From Bacteroidales bacterium (GTDB lineage: Bacteria; Bacteroidota; Bacteroidia; Bacteroidales; VadinHA17): DNA of 44,129 bases. The notes below the pieces were generated by a model. It worked only from the letters and a program-made list of their open reading frames with translations. It made no database searches and was not told where the DNA came from. The DNA lies in the NCBI GenBank assembly GCA_025454815.1, contig JALONR010000026.1, forward strand, positions 1 to 44,129. The letters run 5' to 3'. A program made the translations under genes and the position numbers. Below, piece by piece: positions 19,701 to 28,100 of the stretch (the stretch's first letter is position 1; every line of letters starts with the position of its first letter).

Positions 19701-19974
19701 TGATGCTGAGAATGTTCTTCTTGTCTCCGTACGGGCTGGCGTAGCCGATAAAAATGTTATAGTTGCCTGCCTGGGCAAGGTTGAATGTAATCGTCACCCT
19801 GTCTCCGTCATTATCGAAGCCGTTAACATAACCTGTGCCTGAGAAGCCTCCGGTTACAGATTCAACAAAGGTACCCGTAAGTGTTCCGCTCTCGGCCTCG
19901 TACCTGGTTCCCTGGGCGGTCACTATCCTAAGGGACAGCAACAGGGAAATTGCGAATATTATTGTGCGAGCCAT
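16720..19974 (-). CDS. Multidomain T9SS-secreted mannanase: CBM35-GH26 plus second clan GH-A domain
   Basis: This 1084-residue protein has a signal peptide (1-20) with no lipobox. Residues 22-142 look like a CBM35 (RYEAESGTLTG, WGWFLLDYFRIE). Residues 150-460 are a GH26 mannanase with acid/base Glu306 in FRPLHEASGGWFWWG and nucleophile Glu402 in LITLSENG. Residues 505-880 form a second clan GH-A-like domain: LRGPGGSISDVFFWN, then GNE (Glu658) in KFWEIGNEVFGSW and Glu790 in IALTEYN, which resemble GH51/GH39-type catalytic sites but match no family I can name. A beta-sandwich (about 890-990) and a type A T9SS sorting domain (1010-1084, WPNPSSGSFTL, GVYLVTVYG, KLIIK) end the protein. It is therefore predicted to cross the outer membrane via T9SS and act at the cell surface or outside. 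Confidence 0.88.
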   Translation of the reverse strand: MARTIIFAISLLLSLRIVTAQGTRYEAESGTLTGTFVESVTGGFSGTGYVNGFDNDGDRVTITFNLAQAGNYNIFIGYASPYGDKKNILSINGNSTEMSFPYSLTFREAAFGKAWLKEGSNSLAIIKSWGWFLLDYFRIEPSTDPEITVSIPYRLSTPAPHLETRRLWSYLLDSFTKKIHSGAMSLNAKEEADWLLSQTGKYPALIGLDFMNHTRNYSWFDKSVLITEAGNWYNQNGLVTICWHWRDPLRTTEEFYTSGTTFDVSKIDVLTSPEYQAMIADIDIVAGYLKQLDNEKIPVLFRPLHEASGGWFWWGAKGPGPCKTLWRLMYDRLVNYHKLKNLIWVWTTDAAADNLDWYPGDEYVDILGADIYSSNGDFSSQILTYNAIRDKFQGRKLITLSENGPVPDPDNLVADRAHWSWFMPWWGYFIRDGIVNPLSHWQKVMNHSYVITRDEMPDLKSYPLSDEPDYSAWPQGFFMAGWQPRNAVVPDFTDVPAVTDPVTVAVTVDCADTVTRVSPYLFGDNANLWTGTMSDNPTLMKNIANRDQGVLRGPGGSISDVFFWNRSTKPSDVPSALVTDPSNTTWPWYGQRAESWTMHVDSFYSILSKAGVTGMITVNYGYARYGTSDNPVARAAHMAAEWVRYDNGRTKFWEIGNEVFGSWEAGYRIDRSLNRDGQPEFITPHLYGQHCRVFIDSMKAAAAETGHDIRIGVVMVEAASTHSSWNTGVASQVGDIADFYVVHSYYTPWNSNSDVATVLDSYSHTEGYRTYVRNTVTSAGMPELPIALTEYNIFAVGSNQPVSHANGMHAVLVTGELIRSGFGAACRWDLANGWDNGNDHGMFSYNEPNVPNYTPHPAFYHLYFMRRHTGDVLMKSAFTGAPGVVVTATAFNSGHLGASLVNTAKVRKVVRLNLKDYGVGERFYSYTLTGTEGQDFSRKVFVNGTGGTLVAGGPDNYETIKANAVVIGDEIRIALPPLSAVYVLVEPGTKQLAVNNEVTSVEYLKSDEAVVVWPNPSSGSFTLKELPENAERVEVTDLRGSVALRNEPESGAREVFFSTRLPPGVYLVTVYGSNYVVTRKLIIK

Positions 19975-20005
19975 TCTTTCAATACAGTCAGTTAAATGTA
20001 AAAAT

Positions 20006-20050
20006 ACAAAGGGTATCTCAATTATGGTTATATCCCGAGATACCCTTTGT
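20006..20050 (-). terminator. 14-bp-stem hairpin inside the PUL, possible attenuator/terminator
   Basis: ACAAAGGGTATCTC at 20006-20019 and GAGATACCCTTTGT at 20037-20050 form a perfect 14-bp stem around a 17-base loop. On the minus strand the 3' arm is followed by TATTTTTA, so it resembles an intrinsic terminator. It sits in the 108-base gap between the second glycan-binding gene and the T9SS GH26 gene, where it could lower expression of the enzyme genes relative to SusC/SusD/SGBP or stabilise the 3' end of the upstream message. Confidence 0.65.
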
Positions 20051-20082
20051 TCTGATTAAAAGGTTGATCCTGTCAATCTACC

Positions 20083-22164
20083 TCATTTTGGGTCAAAACG
20101 CAAATTATCAATCATTACTCCTCTGAGATCATATGCAGAACCATTGATCCAGATACCCCAGTCCCCGGTTCCGTCAATTGACATACCTGCTGTCAGCACG
20201 TCGAAGGTCATTGTGACCCAATTGCCACCTGTGGATGTCTGAAAGATATTGCCAAGGTATGGTGCAGTTGACCATCCCTTCAGGCATATACCTGCCTCGA
20301 CACCCGGAGCGGGAGTTGTTATGCAAATGTCAATCTTGAGGACATAATTCCCGGGATTGGCCAGAGGAGGCCTGCAGTTGTTGTCCCAGTTCTGTGACCA
20401 TGTCCAAGCCCATCCCGAACCGGTAAGGCCGAGCATGGCTGCAGTGCCGTCAAACGGAACTGAGGGTGGACCGAAGGTGACAACCCCTCCCCATGTAGAC
20501 TGCGTCGCGCCGCCACCGTTAAAATTAGTAATCATGATGGTCTGAGCGGTAATCGGGTCGGTACCGCCGAAGAAAATCGAAGGCAGAAGCCCCTGTTCAC
20601 CCTCGTAGGTAACCATCGTGATCTGACCGTATCCTCCTGCTACATTTTCAGGTACATAGACCTCAACCCTTGTGTCAGTCTTCTCCCCGTAGGCGGTGGC
20701 TCTTATATTCCCGGGGAATATAAGCTCCTTGATCAAAAGCATATTTGTGCCATTGAGTGTCAGGATCTCTCCGGGGACACCTTTTGATTCAGTGAAACCG
20801 GTGAAGTTTGGAAGGTTTGAAAGGACGGTAAGATCAATTGCTGACTGTACCGATGAACCGTTTTTTGTCATAAGGGTGATCTTGCCTGTCTTGGCTCCAA
20901 CAGGTATAGTTACGGCCATACTGATCTCGGTGCGTGTTCCGATACTACCCTCGATGGGGCCGGTGAACATAACATCCACTACCAGGTCAAGATCTGTGCC
21001 TGAAATAGTTATGTCTGTTCCGGGCTTGGCTGAGGTGGGGGTGAAGGAAAGCAACACCGGGTTAATCATTGTCAGAACAGGCCCGCTTACCTCTTTCTCT
21101 GCTTTTGTAATGAACTTCACGGCCCCGGTGATGGCATCATCGGGAACAGTGACAAGTATCTGGGTGGCTGTTCCTCCAGTCTTGATCGTCCCCTGCTTGT
21201 TGCCGCCGAAGATCACCATGTCAATCAGGTCAAGGTTTGTCCCTGTAACAGTGATGTCCTGTCCGTTCTTGAGTGTCACAGGCGCAACGCTTACCGTCGG
21301 CACAACCATTACCAGGTCATCGGCTGAAACGATCCTGACACCTGAGGCGGGGATCATTGTTACTTTACCGTCCCTGGTATCGGCAGGCACGGTAAGCACT
21401 ATCTCTGTAGCCGACTGGCTGGTGAATGTGGTGATTGTCTTGTTGCCACCCAGGATAACTGACTTCACAAGGTCAAGGTCAGTACCGGCTATGGTAAGCG
21501 CCGTTCCGGCCTTAACGGGATTGGGAGTAATTGTTGTGAAAACAGGCAGCCTGACGGTCAGGCTGCTGGCCGAATAGACTATTACCGGATCCTCTTCAGC
21601 GTCGGAGACAGCTATTTTACCAGTCTGTGCTTCTGGAGGAACGAGAAGTTTGATCTGTGTACGGCTCTGGCTGATGAAGTTAGCCCTGGCAACAGAGATC
21701 CTGTCAGTGAATATTACTTCACCCACAAGATTCAGGTAATCACCTGTAATTGTAAGCTCATCACCCTCCTTGACTGTAGCGGGTGCAAAACTGGCAACAG
21801 AGATCGGCTCTGAAAAGCCTATTTCGGTCTTTGTTGTGATATCTCCCTCAGGGGTCTTAAGTACCACATGGCCGGGCAGTGCCTCCTGCGGGACTGTAAC
21901 GGTGAGCAGTTCAGCACTCCTGGTGGTGAATGTTGTGATACTAATGTTATCAGGTATCACCACTGCGGTAACCCTGTCAAGGTTCCTGCCTATGAACCTG
22001 AGCTCGGCTCCCCTTGCAATAGGCATTGGCCCGAAGCTCAGCAGTTCCACTTTGGTGTCAGGTTCTTCCTTCTTGCACGAGGTGAGCATGACACTTGCAC
22101 CAACTGTACACAACATCACGAACAGTAGTGCCCAGGTGCGGATTTTGATTATTGTCTTTTGCAT
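20083..22164 (-). CDS. Surface glycan-binding lipoprotein with six IPT/TIG repeats (SGBP)
   Basis: This 693-residue lipoprotein has Cys30 in LTSCKK. Six Ig-like IPT/TIG repeats of about 80 residues run from about 35 to 535, each with a proline-turn opening and a strand like GTDLDLVKSVILGG or GTNLDLIDMVIFGG. A C-terminal domain (about 535-693) starts MITNFNGGG and carries several tryptophans (GWAWTWSQNW, GWSTAPYLG), ending in VMIDNLRFDPK. This layout matches the second surface glycan-binding protein of SusC/SusD loci, where the Ig stalk raises a glycan-binding head above the membrane. The C-terminal domain resembles the xyloglucan-binding domain class of SGBP-B proteins, but specificity cannot be read directly. 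It lies 23 bases after the shorter SGBP gene. Confidence 0.87.
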   Translation of the reverse strand: MQKTIIKIRTWALLFVMLCTVGASVMLTSCKKEEPDTKVELLSFGPMPIARGAELRFIGRNLDRVTAVVIPDNISITTFTTRSAELLTVTVPQEALPGHVVLKTPEGDITTKTEIGFSEPISVASFAPATVKEGDELTITGDYLNLVGEVIFTDRISVARANFISQSRTQIKLLVPPEAQTGKIAVSDAEEDPVIVYSASSLTVRLPVFTTITPNPVKAGTALTIAGTDLDLVKSVILGGNKTITTFTSQSATEIVLTVPADTRDGKVTMIPASGVRIVSADDLVMVVPTVSVAPVTLKNGQDITVTGTNLDLIDMVIFGGNKQGTIKTGGTATQILVTVPDDAITGAVKFITKAEKEVSGPVLTMINPVLLSFTPTSAKPGTDITISGTDLDLVVDVMFTGPIEGSIGTRTEISMAVTIPVGAKTGKITLMTKNGSSVQSAIDLTVLSNLPNFTGFTESKGVPGEILTLNGTNMLLIKELIFPGNIRATAYGEKTDTRVEVYVPENVAGGYGQITMVTYEGEQGLLPSIFFGGTDPITAQTIMITNFNGGGATQSTWGGVVTFGPPSVPFDGTAAMLGLTGSGWAWTWSQNWDNNCRPPLANPGNYVLKIDICITTPAPGVEAGICLKGWSTAPYLGNIFQTSTGGNWVTMTFDVLTAGMSIDGTGDWGIWINGSAYDLRGVMIDNLRFDPK

Positions 22165-22187
22165 CGCAGATTGTTTTTCAGTTGATG

Positions 22188-23423
22188 TTATTTGGGTACT
22201 ACGCGTATATTGTCAATGCAAATGTGGGGAGTACAATCAGTGCCGGTCACTCCGCCGTTCCAGACAAAGAATGTAAGTCCTCTCAGCATATCCTTTGTCA
22301 GGCTGCTGCCTGCTGTTCCTCCGTCATGCTTGTATTTGAATTCGGTAAGCGGTACGGAGACGGTAGTCCACCCCTCTGTCTTGTATGTGCCGGTCTCTTT
22401 CCAGGGTATCCACAGCCCTCTCGGGGTCACTCCGTCAGCAATATATCCGTTTGTGCCGGTGACCCCATAGGGTGTGAATATCATCTGCATCGCCTGTGAT
22501 GACCATGCCTCAACAACATAGCATTCGAACTTGATTACTCCGTCAGCAATCTCCCCGTCATAGAAAGGGACATCAGGCCGGCCGTTAGCCACAGGCCACA
22601 GGTTGAAACTGAAATGGTCCTCATCCCATGGTGTGCCCGGAGTTCCGGTGACAGCGCCGGTGAAACGGACGTAGTTGCCTGTTATGCCTTCAGGATTTGA
22701 GCTGCCCAGAACACCTGAGCGCCATCCGCCGGCGGTAGTAAGATCGTCAAAATTGAGGATTATGTTCCTGTCATCGCGGAACCAGAATGCGGAACGGGTA
22801 TTTCCGTAGATCGACTTTACCGATATGGGACCGACACCAGAGCCGGCAGGCACGGTCACCCTGATTTCATTGATTGCCACACTCTGGACAGTCCCTTCCA
22901 GGTTGCCAGGAAAGAAGACCTTGAGAGGCGAACTGGGGTCATCAATGAAAAAGTTGCCATGGATGACAGCAGAACCGCCGTCGGGTACATATTCACAGAG
23001 CATGCTGCTAACCAGGGGCGCAGGGACATCAACACCGAAAGGATACTTCAGTGTGTCAATCTTGTTGCTGTTTACCAGCAGCATGAGGTTTGTAACTGTT
23101 GACGGGATAATGTTGGGAATCGTGACAATAATAGATGTATTCGTCACAAATGCGAAGTTGACAAATGCCTTCTGGTCATTGAACCAAATCTCGTCAACAT
23201 CCTTCAGGTTGTTACCCATGATGGCTACGGTACTCCCCATGAAAGCATGAGTAACAAGTGAATCGGAAGATGCCGCGTCTGTCACCCTGATGTAGGATAC
23301 TTCCGGCATGACCATTTCTGACCCGTCTCCCTCACATCCCTGGAAAAGCAGTCCGGAAAGGAGCAGAGTCAGCAACCATATAGCTGCATGGACCCTTGAA
23401 TCTGTTTTCAATATATTTTTCAT
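22188..23423 (-). CDS. Surface glycan-binding lipoprotein with two IPT/TIG domains
   Basis: This 411-residue lipoprotein has Cys30 in LLFQGCEGD. Two IPT/TIG-like domains (about 40-125 and 130-210, with GSTVAIMGNNLKDVDEIWFN and GSAVIHGNFFIDD) precede a C-terminal beta-sandwich (about 215-411). The latter has NIILNFDDLTTAGGW, aromatic-rich turns and the ending PHICIDNIRVVPK, similar to the end of the neighbouring 693-residue protein. Its place directly after SusD, its lipoprotein signal and this fold type mark it as a surface glycan-binding protein. It does not hydrolyse glycan; it likely holds the polysaccharide near the SusCD transporter. Specificity for mannan, glucomannan or xyloglucan is not determinable by eye. 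Confidence 0.87.
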   Translation of the reverse strand: MKNILKTDSRVHAAIWLLTLLLSGLLFQGCEGDGSEMVMPEVSYIRVTDAASSDSLVTHAFMGSTVAIMGNNLKDVDEIWFNDQKAFVNFAFVTNTSIIVTIPNIIPSTVTNLMLLVNSNKIDTLKYPFGVDVPAPLVSSMLCEYVPDGGSAVIHGNFFIDDPSSPLKVFFPGNLEGTVQSVAINEIRVTVPAGSGVGPISVKSIYGNTRSAFWFRDDRNIILNFDDLTTAGGWRSGVLGSSNPEGITGNYVRFTGAVTGTPGTPWDEDHFSFNLWPVANGRPDVPFYDGEIADGVIKFECYVVEAWSSQAMQMIFTPYGVTGTNGYIADGVTPRGLWIPWKETGTYKTEGWTTVSVPLTEFKYKHDGGTAGSSLTKDMLRGLTFFVWNGGVTGTDCTPHICIDNIRVVPK

Positions 23424-23449
23424 TTCTTCTTTGCTTTAAGGTTGCCGCA

Positions 23450-25153
23450 TTAATACTCAATCGTACCGAAGTCAAACTCGACGGGATCTTCAAGCAGACG
23501 AGGATTCATGCTGATGTCAGTTGTCGGGAACGGCAGCAGGAATTTACTGTCATCGGTGAGGTTAACCTTGTAGGAATAGAGTTCAACCGATGAAACATCT
23601 GCTGTGCCAAGGTAATATGCCCTCAGGTTGCCGTATGAGCCACGCTCCTGCTGGCTTATGATCTGTTTGGCGAGGGAGGGATTGTAGTAATGAAGCCTTA
23701 CTAGGTCATACCAGAATTCTCCCTCACAGGCGAGTTCAAGTCTCCTCTCCTTAAATATCTTGTCAAAGTTCAGAGAGGTCTCATCATCAGCATTGGGTGC
23801 TGATCTCTGGCGTACGAGATTAAATAGCCTGAGAGCTTCGGCATCTGTGGTTGAAGCCTGGTTTCCCAATACAGCCTCAGCATAGATAAGGTAGACATCG
23901 GCAAGCCGGAGTATGTGTGTAGAGAGGCTGGTGGCCATTCTCTTTGATGCTGAACCATACTCAGCCTTATGATCTTCAGTATTTCCGACGATGTGTTTGA
24001 CACAATTGGCGCCTGTTCCGATTCCGAAGGTTGCACCGGCAATATTGTTGTTGTCATCCCATGTTGCAGTGAACCCTCCCTTATCTCTCCAGAAATAGGG
24101 GTAATAATCACTGAACATCATCATCGTGGCCTTGCGCCTGGCATCTACATTGTTCCTCGATTTGCTTATTGCATCATCACCGAAGGCAAACTGAAGATCA
24201 AGGGTAGGGCCGGTCCAGGTTCCCCATGAGTCAGCCATCCCCGTAAAGTTATTAAGGGCCAGGTCTGACTGGAGGCTGTTCTGTGAAGTCCATTGATCAG
24301 AGGCCTCCCACTGCCACGAGATAAGACATTCGGAGTTGCGGTTGCCGGTTGAAATACGGAACAGATCAGCATAGTCAGGCTCAAGAGTCCTGCCGCTTTC
24401 ATTTATCACCTTACCTGCATATTCCCGGGCTTTGTCAAGATCAGCCTGTACACGCGTACCATTCTGGTTAAGACCAGCACGGGTAAGATATACCTTGGCC
24501 AGCAATCCGTATGCGGAATACCTGTCAATGCGTCCCGGTGCATTCGTCTCGGGAAGCAGGGTGATTGCCTTGTTGAGGGTCCGGATGATGTACTCATAAA
24601 CATCCTCAACCCTGTTCTTGTAAAGCGTTGTTGCAGTACCTGCGCCGATGATCTTGCTGTTGCTGTGTATTATCGGTACGGCACCCCAGCAGCGAACAAG
24701 GTAGAAGTAAGCAAGCGATTTCCACACCATGGCTTCTCCGGTTACCGTGTTCCTGGTTGCCATGCTCACATCAGGGCCTGCCTTGGTGGCAACATTTTCA
24801 ATGACCGCATTACTGTGACCGTTCACAAGCCAGAGAGAGTTGGACGCATTGGCAAGGTTGGCATCAGTGCCGGTAAGGCTGAATGAGGCATAGGGATTCT
24901 CGGTGTTGCTCTTGTAGATGTTACCTGACATCACGTCGCCGATATCTCCCCAGCCACGCTGGAAGTCATACCATGGAGCGTTGTAAAGCACGTTGGCCGC
25001 CTGTATGCACTGCTCGTCAGTTTTATAGAAACTGTCTATAGTATAGGAATCTTCGGTAGGCCTGTCAAGGAACTCCTCACATGCCCCCGTTATCAGCACA
25101 ATAACAGAAAGGACCAGTATTTTCTTGAAATTCAATATATTTTTCATTGTCAT
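23450..25153 (-). CDS. SusD/RagB-family outer-membrane glycan-binding lipoprotein
   Basis: The 567-residue protein has a lipoprotein signal with Cys25 in VLITGACEEFLDRP, the classic SusD opening. TPR-like helices are present (MVWKSLAYFYLVRCWGAVPI), as is the family C-terminus (FKERRLELACEGEFWYDLVRLH, then FLLPFPTTDISMNP). SusD proteins sit on top of the SusC barrel as a hinged lid and deliver oligosaccharides. The gene follows SusC by 13 bases on the same strand, the invariant order of such pairs. An alternative ATG lies at 25147 and would remove two residues; the choice does not affect the signal peptide. Confidence 0.97.
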   Translation of the reverse strand: MTMKNILNFKKILVLSVIVLITGACEEFLDRPTEDSYTIDSFYKTDEQCIQAANVLYNAPWYDFQRGWGDIGDVMSGNIYKSNTENPYASFSLTGTDANLANASNSLWLVNGHSNAVIENVATKAGPDVSMATRNTVTGEAMVWKSLAYFYLVRCWGAVPIIHSNSKIIGAGTATTLYKNRVEDVYEYIIRTLNKAITLLPETNAPGRIDRYSAYGLLAKVYLTRAGLNQNGTRVQADLDKAREYAGKVINESGRTLEPDYADLFRISTGNRNSECLISWQWEASDQWTSQNSLQSDLALNNFTGMADSWGTWTGPTLDLQFAFGDDAISKSRNNVDARRKATMMMFSDYYPYFWRDKGGFTATWDDNNNIAGATFGIGTGANCVKHIVGNTEDHKAEYGSASKRMATSLSTHILRLADVYLIYAEAVLGNQASTTDAEALRLFNLVRQRSAPNADDETSLNFDKIFKERRLELACEGEFWYDLVRLHYYNPSLAKQIISQQERGSYGNLRAYYLGTADVSSVELYSYKVNLTDDSKFLLPFPTTDISMNPRLLEDPVEFDFGTIEY

Positions 25154-25166
25154 TGATTTTCAATTG

Positions 25167-28100
25167 TTAAAGTGTAAAATTGAGTCCGAATGTATAGGTA
25201 CGGGCTGCAGGATAGCGTCCGTTGTCAAGGCCGAATACAAAGTCGTTGGTCTGACTTGCACCTATCTCCGGATCCAGTCCGGTGTACTTTGTTATAGTCC
25301 ACATATTCTGCAGGTTGACATATACCTTCATGTCCTGCACACCTATCTTTCTTATGATGTTCTTAGGAAGATAATAAGCAAGTGATATATTCTTGAACCT
25401 GAGGTAAGAACCATCCTCAATGAAGCGGTCAGATATACGTATGTTATCATTAGGATCTCCTGCCATGGCACGTGGAATATCAGTTCCGGGATTGGCGACA
25501 CGGACATTGTCAATGTCATTATACCATGCAGTTATGGTTGTACCATATGAATTTACAAACGGATAGGCTTTGTCCGGGTCAATAGGCTCGAGCTTGGCCC
25601 GGTCAACAGCCATCTGGAGCTGGTTGGTCCATGAGCTGCTCATTTCAATCAGTGACCGTCCCACATAGTTCATGATCTTATTTCCGTAAGACCCGCTCAT
25701 ATATACTGTCAGTTCTATATTCTTGTAGGTGAAGATATTATTGAATCCGAAAGTAAACTTGGGGAGTGGTGATCCGAGATAGGTACGGTCAAGTTCATTG
25801 ATGACACCGTCCGGTTCACCGTTGGGACCTGAAAGGTCCGCGAACTTTATATCACCCGGCCAGATAGTGTAACGGGTGAAATTGCCGTCACCGGGGAATG
25901 CCTCCTGTCTCGGGCTTGTAAGGATGTCGTCCTTATCCTGGTAAATTCCTTCAACCTGGTATCCGTAAAAGCTGTAAAGCGGCTGGCCCACGGTACTCCG
26001 GCTGACAACGTCAGTCCACTGGCCGTATCCCTCTATGCTTGTCATTGTTGTGGTGAGGTCAAGCAGCCTGTTTCTGTTGAAGGTAAGCTGAAGGTCATTT
26101 TCCCAGGTGAAGCTGCCCACGACAGGCCGGGTATTAAGTGAGAACTCAAGCCCGCGGTTCTCAATCTCTCCGAAGTTGCCCATCGGGGGATTAAGTCTTA
26201 TTGATACGTTACCGCTGGTGCCCATGTATGAGGGGAGCTGCAGTTCCATAAGCATGTCTGATGACTTCTTGAGGTACATATCCACAACGAGGTTAATTCT
26301 GTTCTGGATGAATCCGAGATCAAGGCCGAGGTTCCACTGTTCCTGTTTTTCCCATCCTACATATGGATTGGCGAGGTTGGTCTGGCGGAAACCCATGCCA
26401 AGGTTGGAGGGCATCTTATATATTGATGCACCCCAGCGGTAACCACCAATGTTCTGGTTTCCCGTCTGTCCCCATCCTGCACGTATCTTGAAATCATTGA
26501 CAACATTCTGCAAATTGGCCCAGAACTTCTCCTGGGAAATTCTCCATGAACCGGAAACGGCATGGAACGGAGCCCAGCGGTTTTCAGGCCCGAAGTTTGA
26601 GGATCCGTCATAACGGAATGTGTATGACAGATAGTACCTGTCGGCAAATGAATAGTTGCCTCGCGCAAAGAACGAGGCAATTGCACCGGAACCAAATCCG
26701 GCATTTATTGCCATAGTCTTGGGATCTCCCAGGCCCGGATGCTGTATATCGTTGCTGCTAAGGCCATTGGCAGTGCCGCTGAGAAATTCCCAACTCCATT
26801 CCGAAGCTTCCTGCCCGAGCATTGCGGTAACATTATGCCTTCCGAACTGGTTGCTGTAGGTAAGATAATTCTTGATCTGCCAGAAAAAATTCTGGTTCTC
26901 CTGCCACCTGGAGGTATTGGTACTGTTGACAAGGGAACCATACTTGAAGGTAGGGGTGAAATGATAGGCGTTTGACCCGGATACCTCACCTCCCAGTTCA
27001 GTGCGTAGCGTCAACCCTTTCATGAATGTTATGTCAGAGGAAAAGTTCGCGTTAAGCAGGCTCTTCTTCAGAATATTTGTTTCATCAAGTGCCTTGGCTA
27101 TCGGATTTATCAGGCTTGGTGCTCCTTCATAAATCAGGCCCGCCCATGATCCGTCTGCATTTCTCACCGGGACGTCAGGAGTAGTACGCATGGCTACGCT
27201 TATGACCCCCTCCGTGCTGTTATTTAGGGTCAGATTCTCATCCGTGGTTGAGTACATGATCCTGGATCCGAGCTTAAGCCATTTCTTAAGATCGGCGTCA
27301 AGGTTCACACGTGCGGAGTAGCGACTGAAATCAGTGCCTACCTGTGTTCCATCCTGAGAAAAATATCCTCCTGAGATATAATACTTTACCTTCTCACTGC
27401 CACCGGCTGCACTTAATTGATGGTTCATTACCGGGGCGGTCCTGAACAACTCATTCTGCCAGTTGATTCCCTCTCCGAGAATTGAAGGGTCACCGAATTC
27501 TACCCTTGGATCCCTTCCGTTGGTCTCAGCCGCCCAGTCATTGCTGTATTCTGCGAACTCCCGCAGATTCATCACATCAAGACGTGCTACCTGCTGCTGA
27601 ATCCCATAATAGCCTTCATAGGTAAACCTTGCATCTCCCGTTTTGCCTGATTTTGTGGTTATGAGCACCACGCCGTTGGCACCACGTGATCCATATATTG
27701 CAGTGGCTGAAGCATCCTTGAGAATCTCCATTGAAACAATGTCAGCCGGATTGATACCTGACAACCCTGAGAAGGTTTGAACCGAGCCGTTCCCAAGCCT
27801 GTCTCCGAGACCGATGCTGTGACCACTCTGGCTGATATTCTGAACCGGCACCCCGTCAATCACATATAGCGGCTCTGCTGCTGCTGCACGTACAGTTCCC
27901 TGTCCGCGTATACGTATAGACATTGCACCTCCCGGTTGACCCGAAGTATATACCGCAGTCACACCTGCAGCGCGGCCCTGCAATGCCTGGTCAAGATTGG
28001 CAGTCATGGCTGCGGCAAGCTGCTCACCCGTTACTGAGACTGACGCACCAGTCAGCTCACTCTTGCGGGCCGTACCGTAACCAACAACAACAACTGCATC

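Noticed and set aside
20696-21577. Plus-strand open frame of 293 codons
   Set aside because: It is antisense to the IPT repeat gene and its apparent repetitiveness reflects those repeats.
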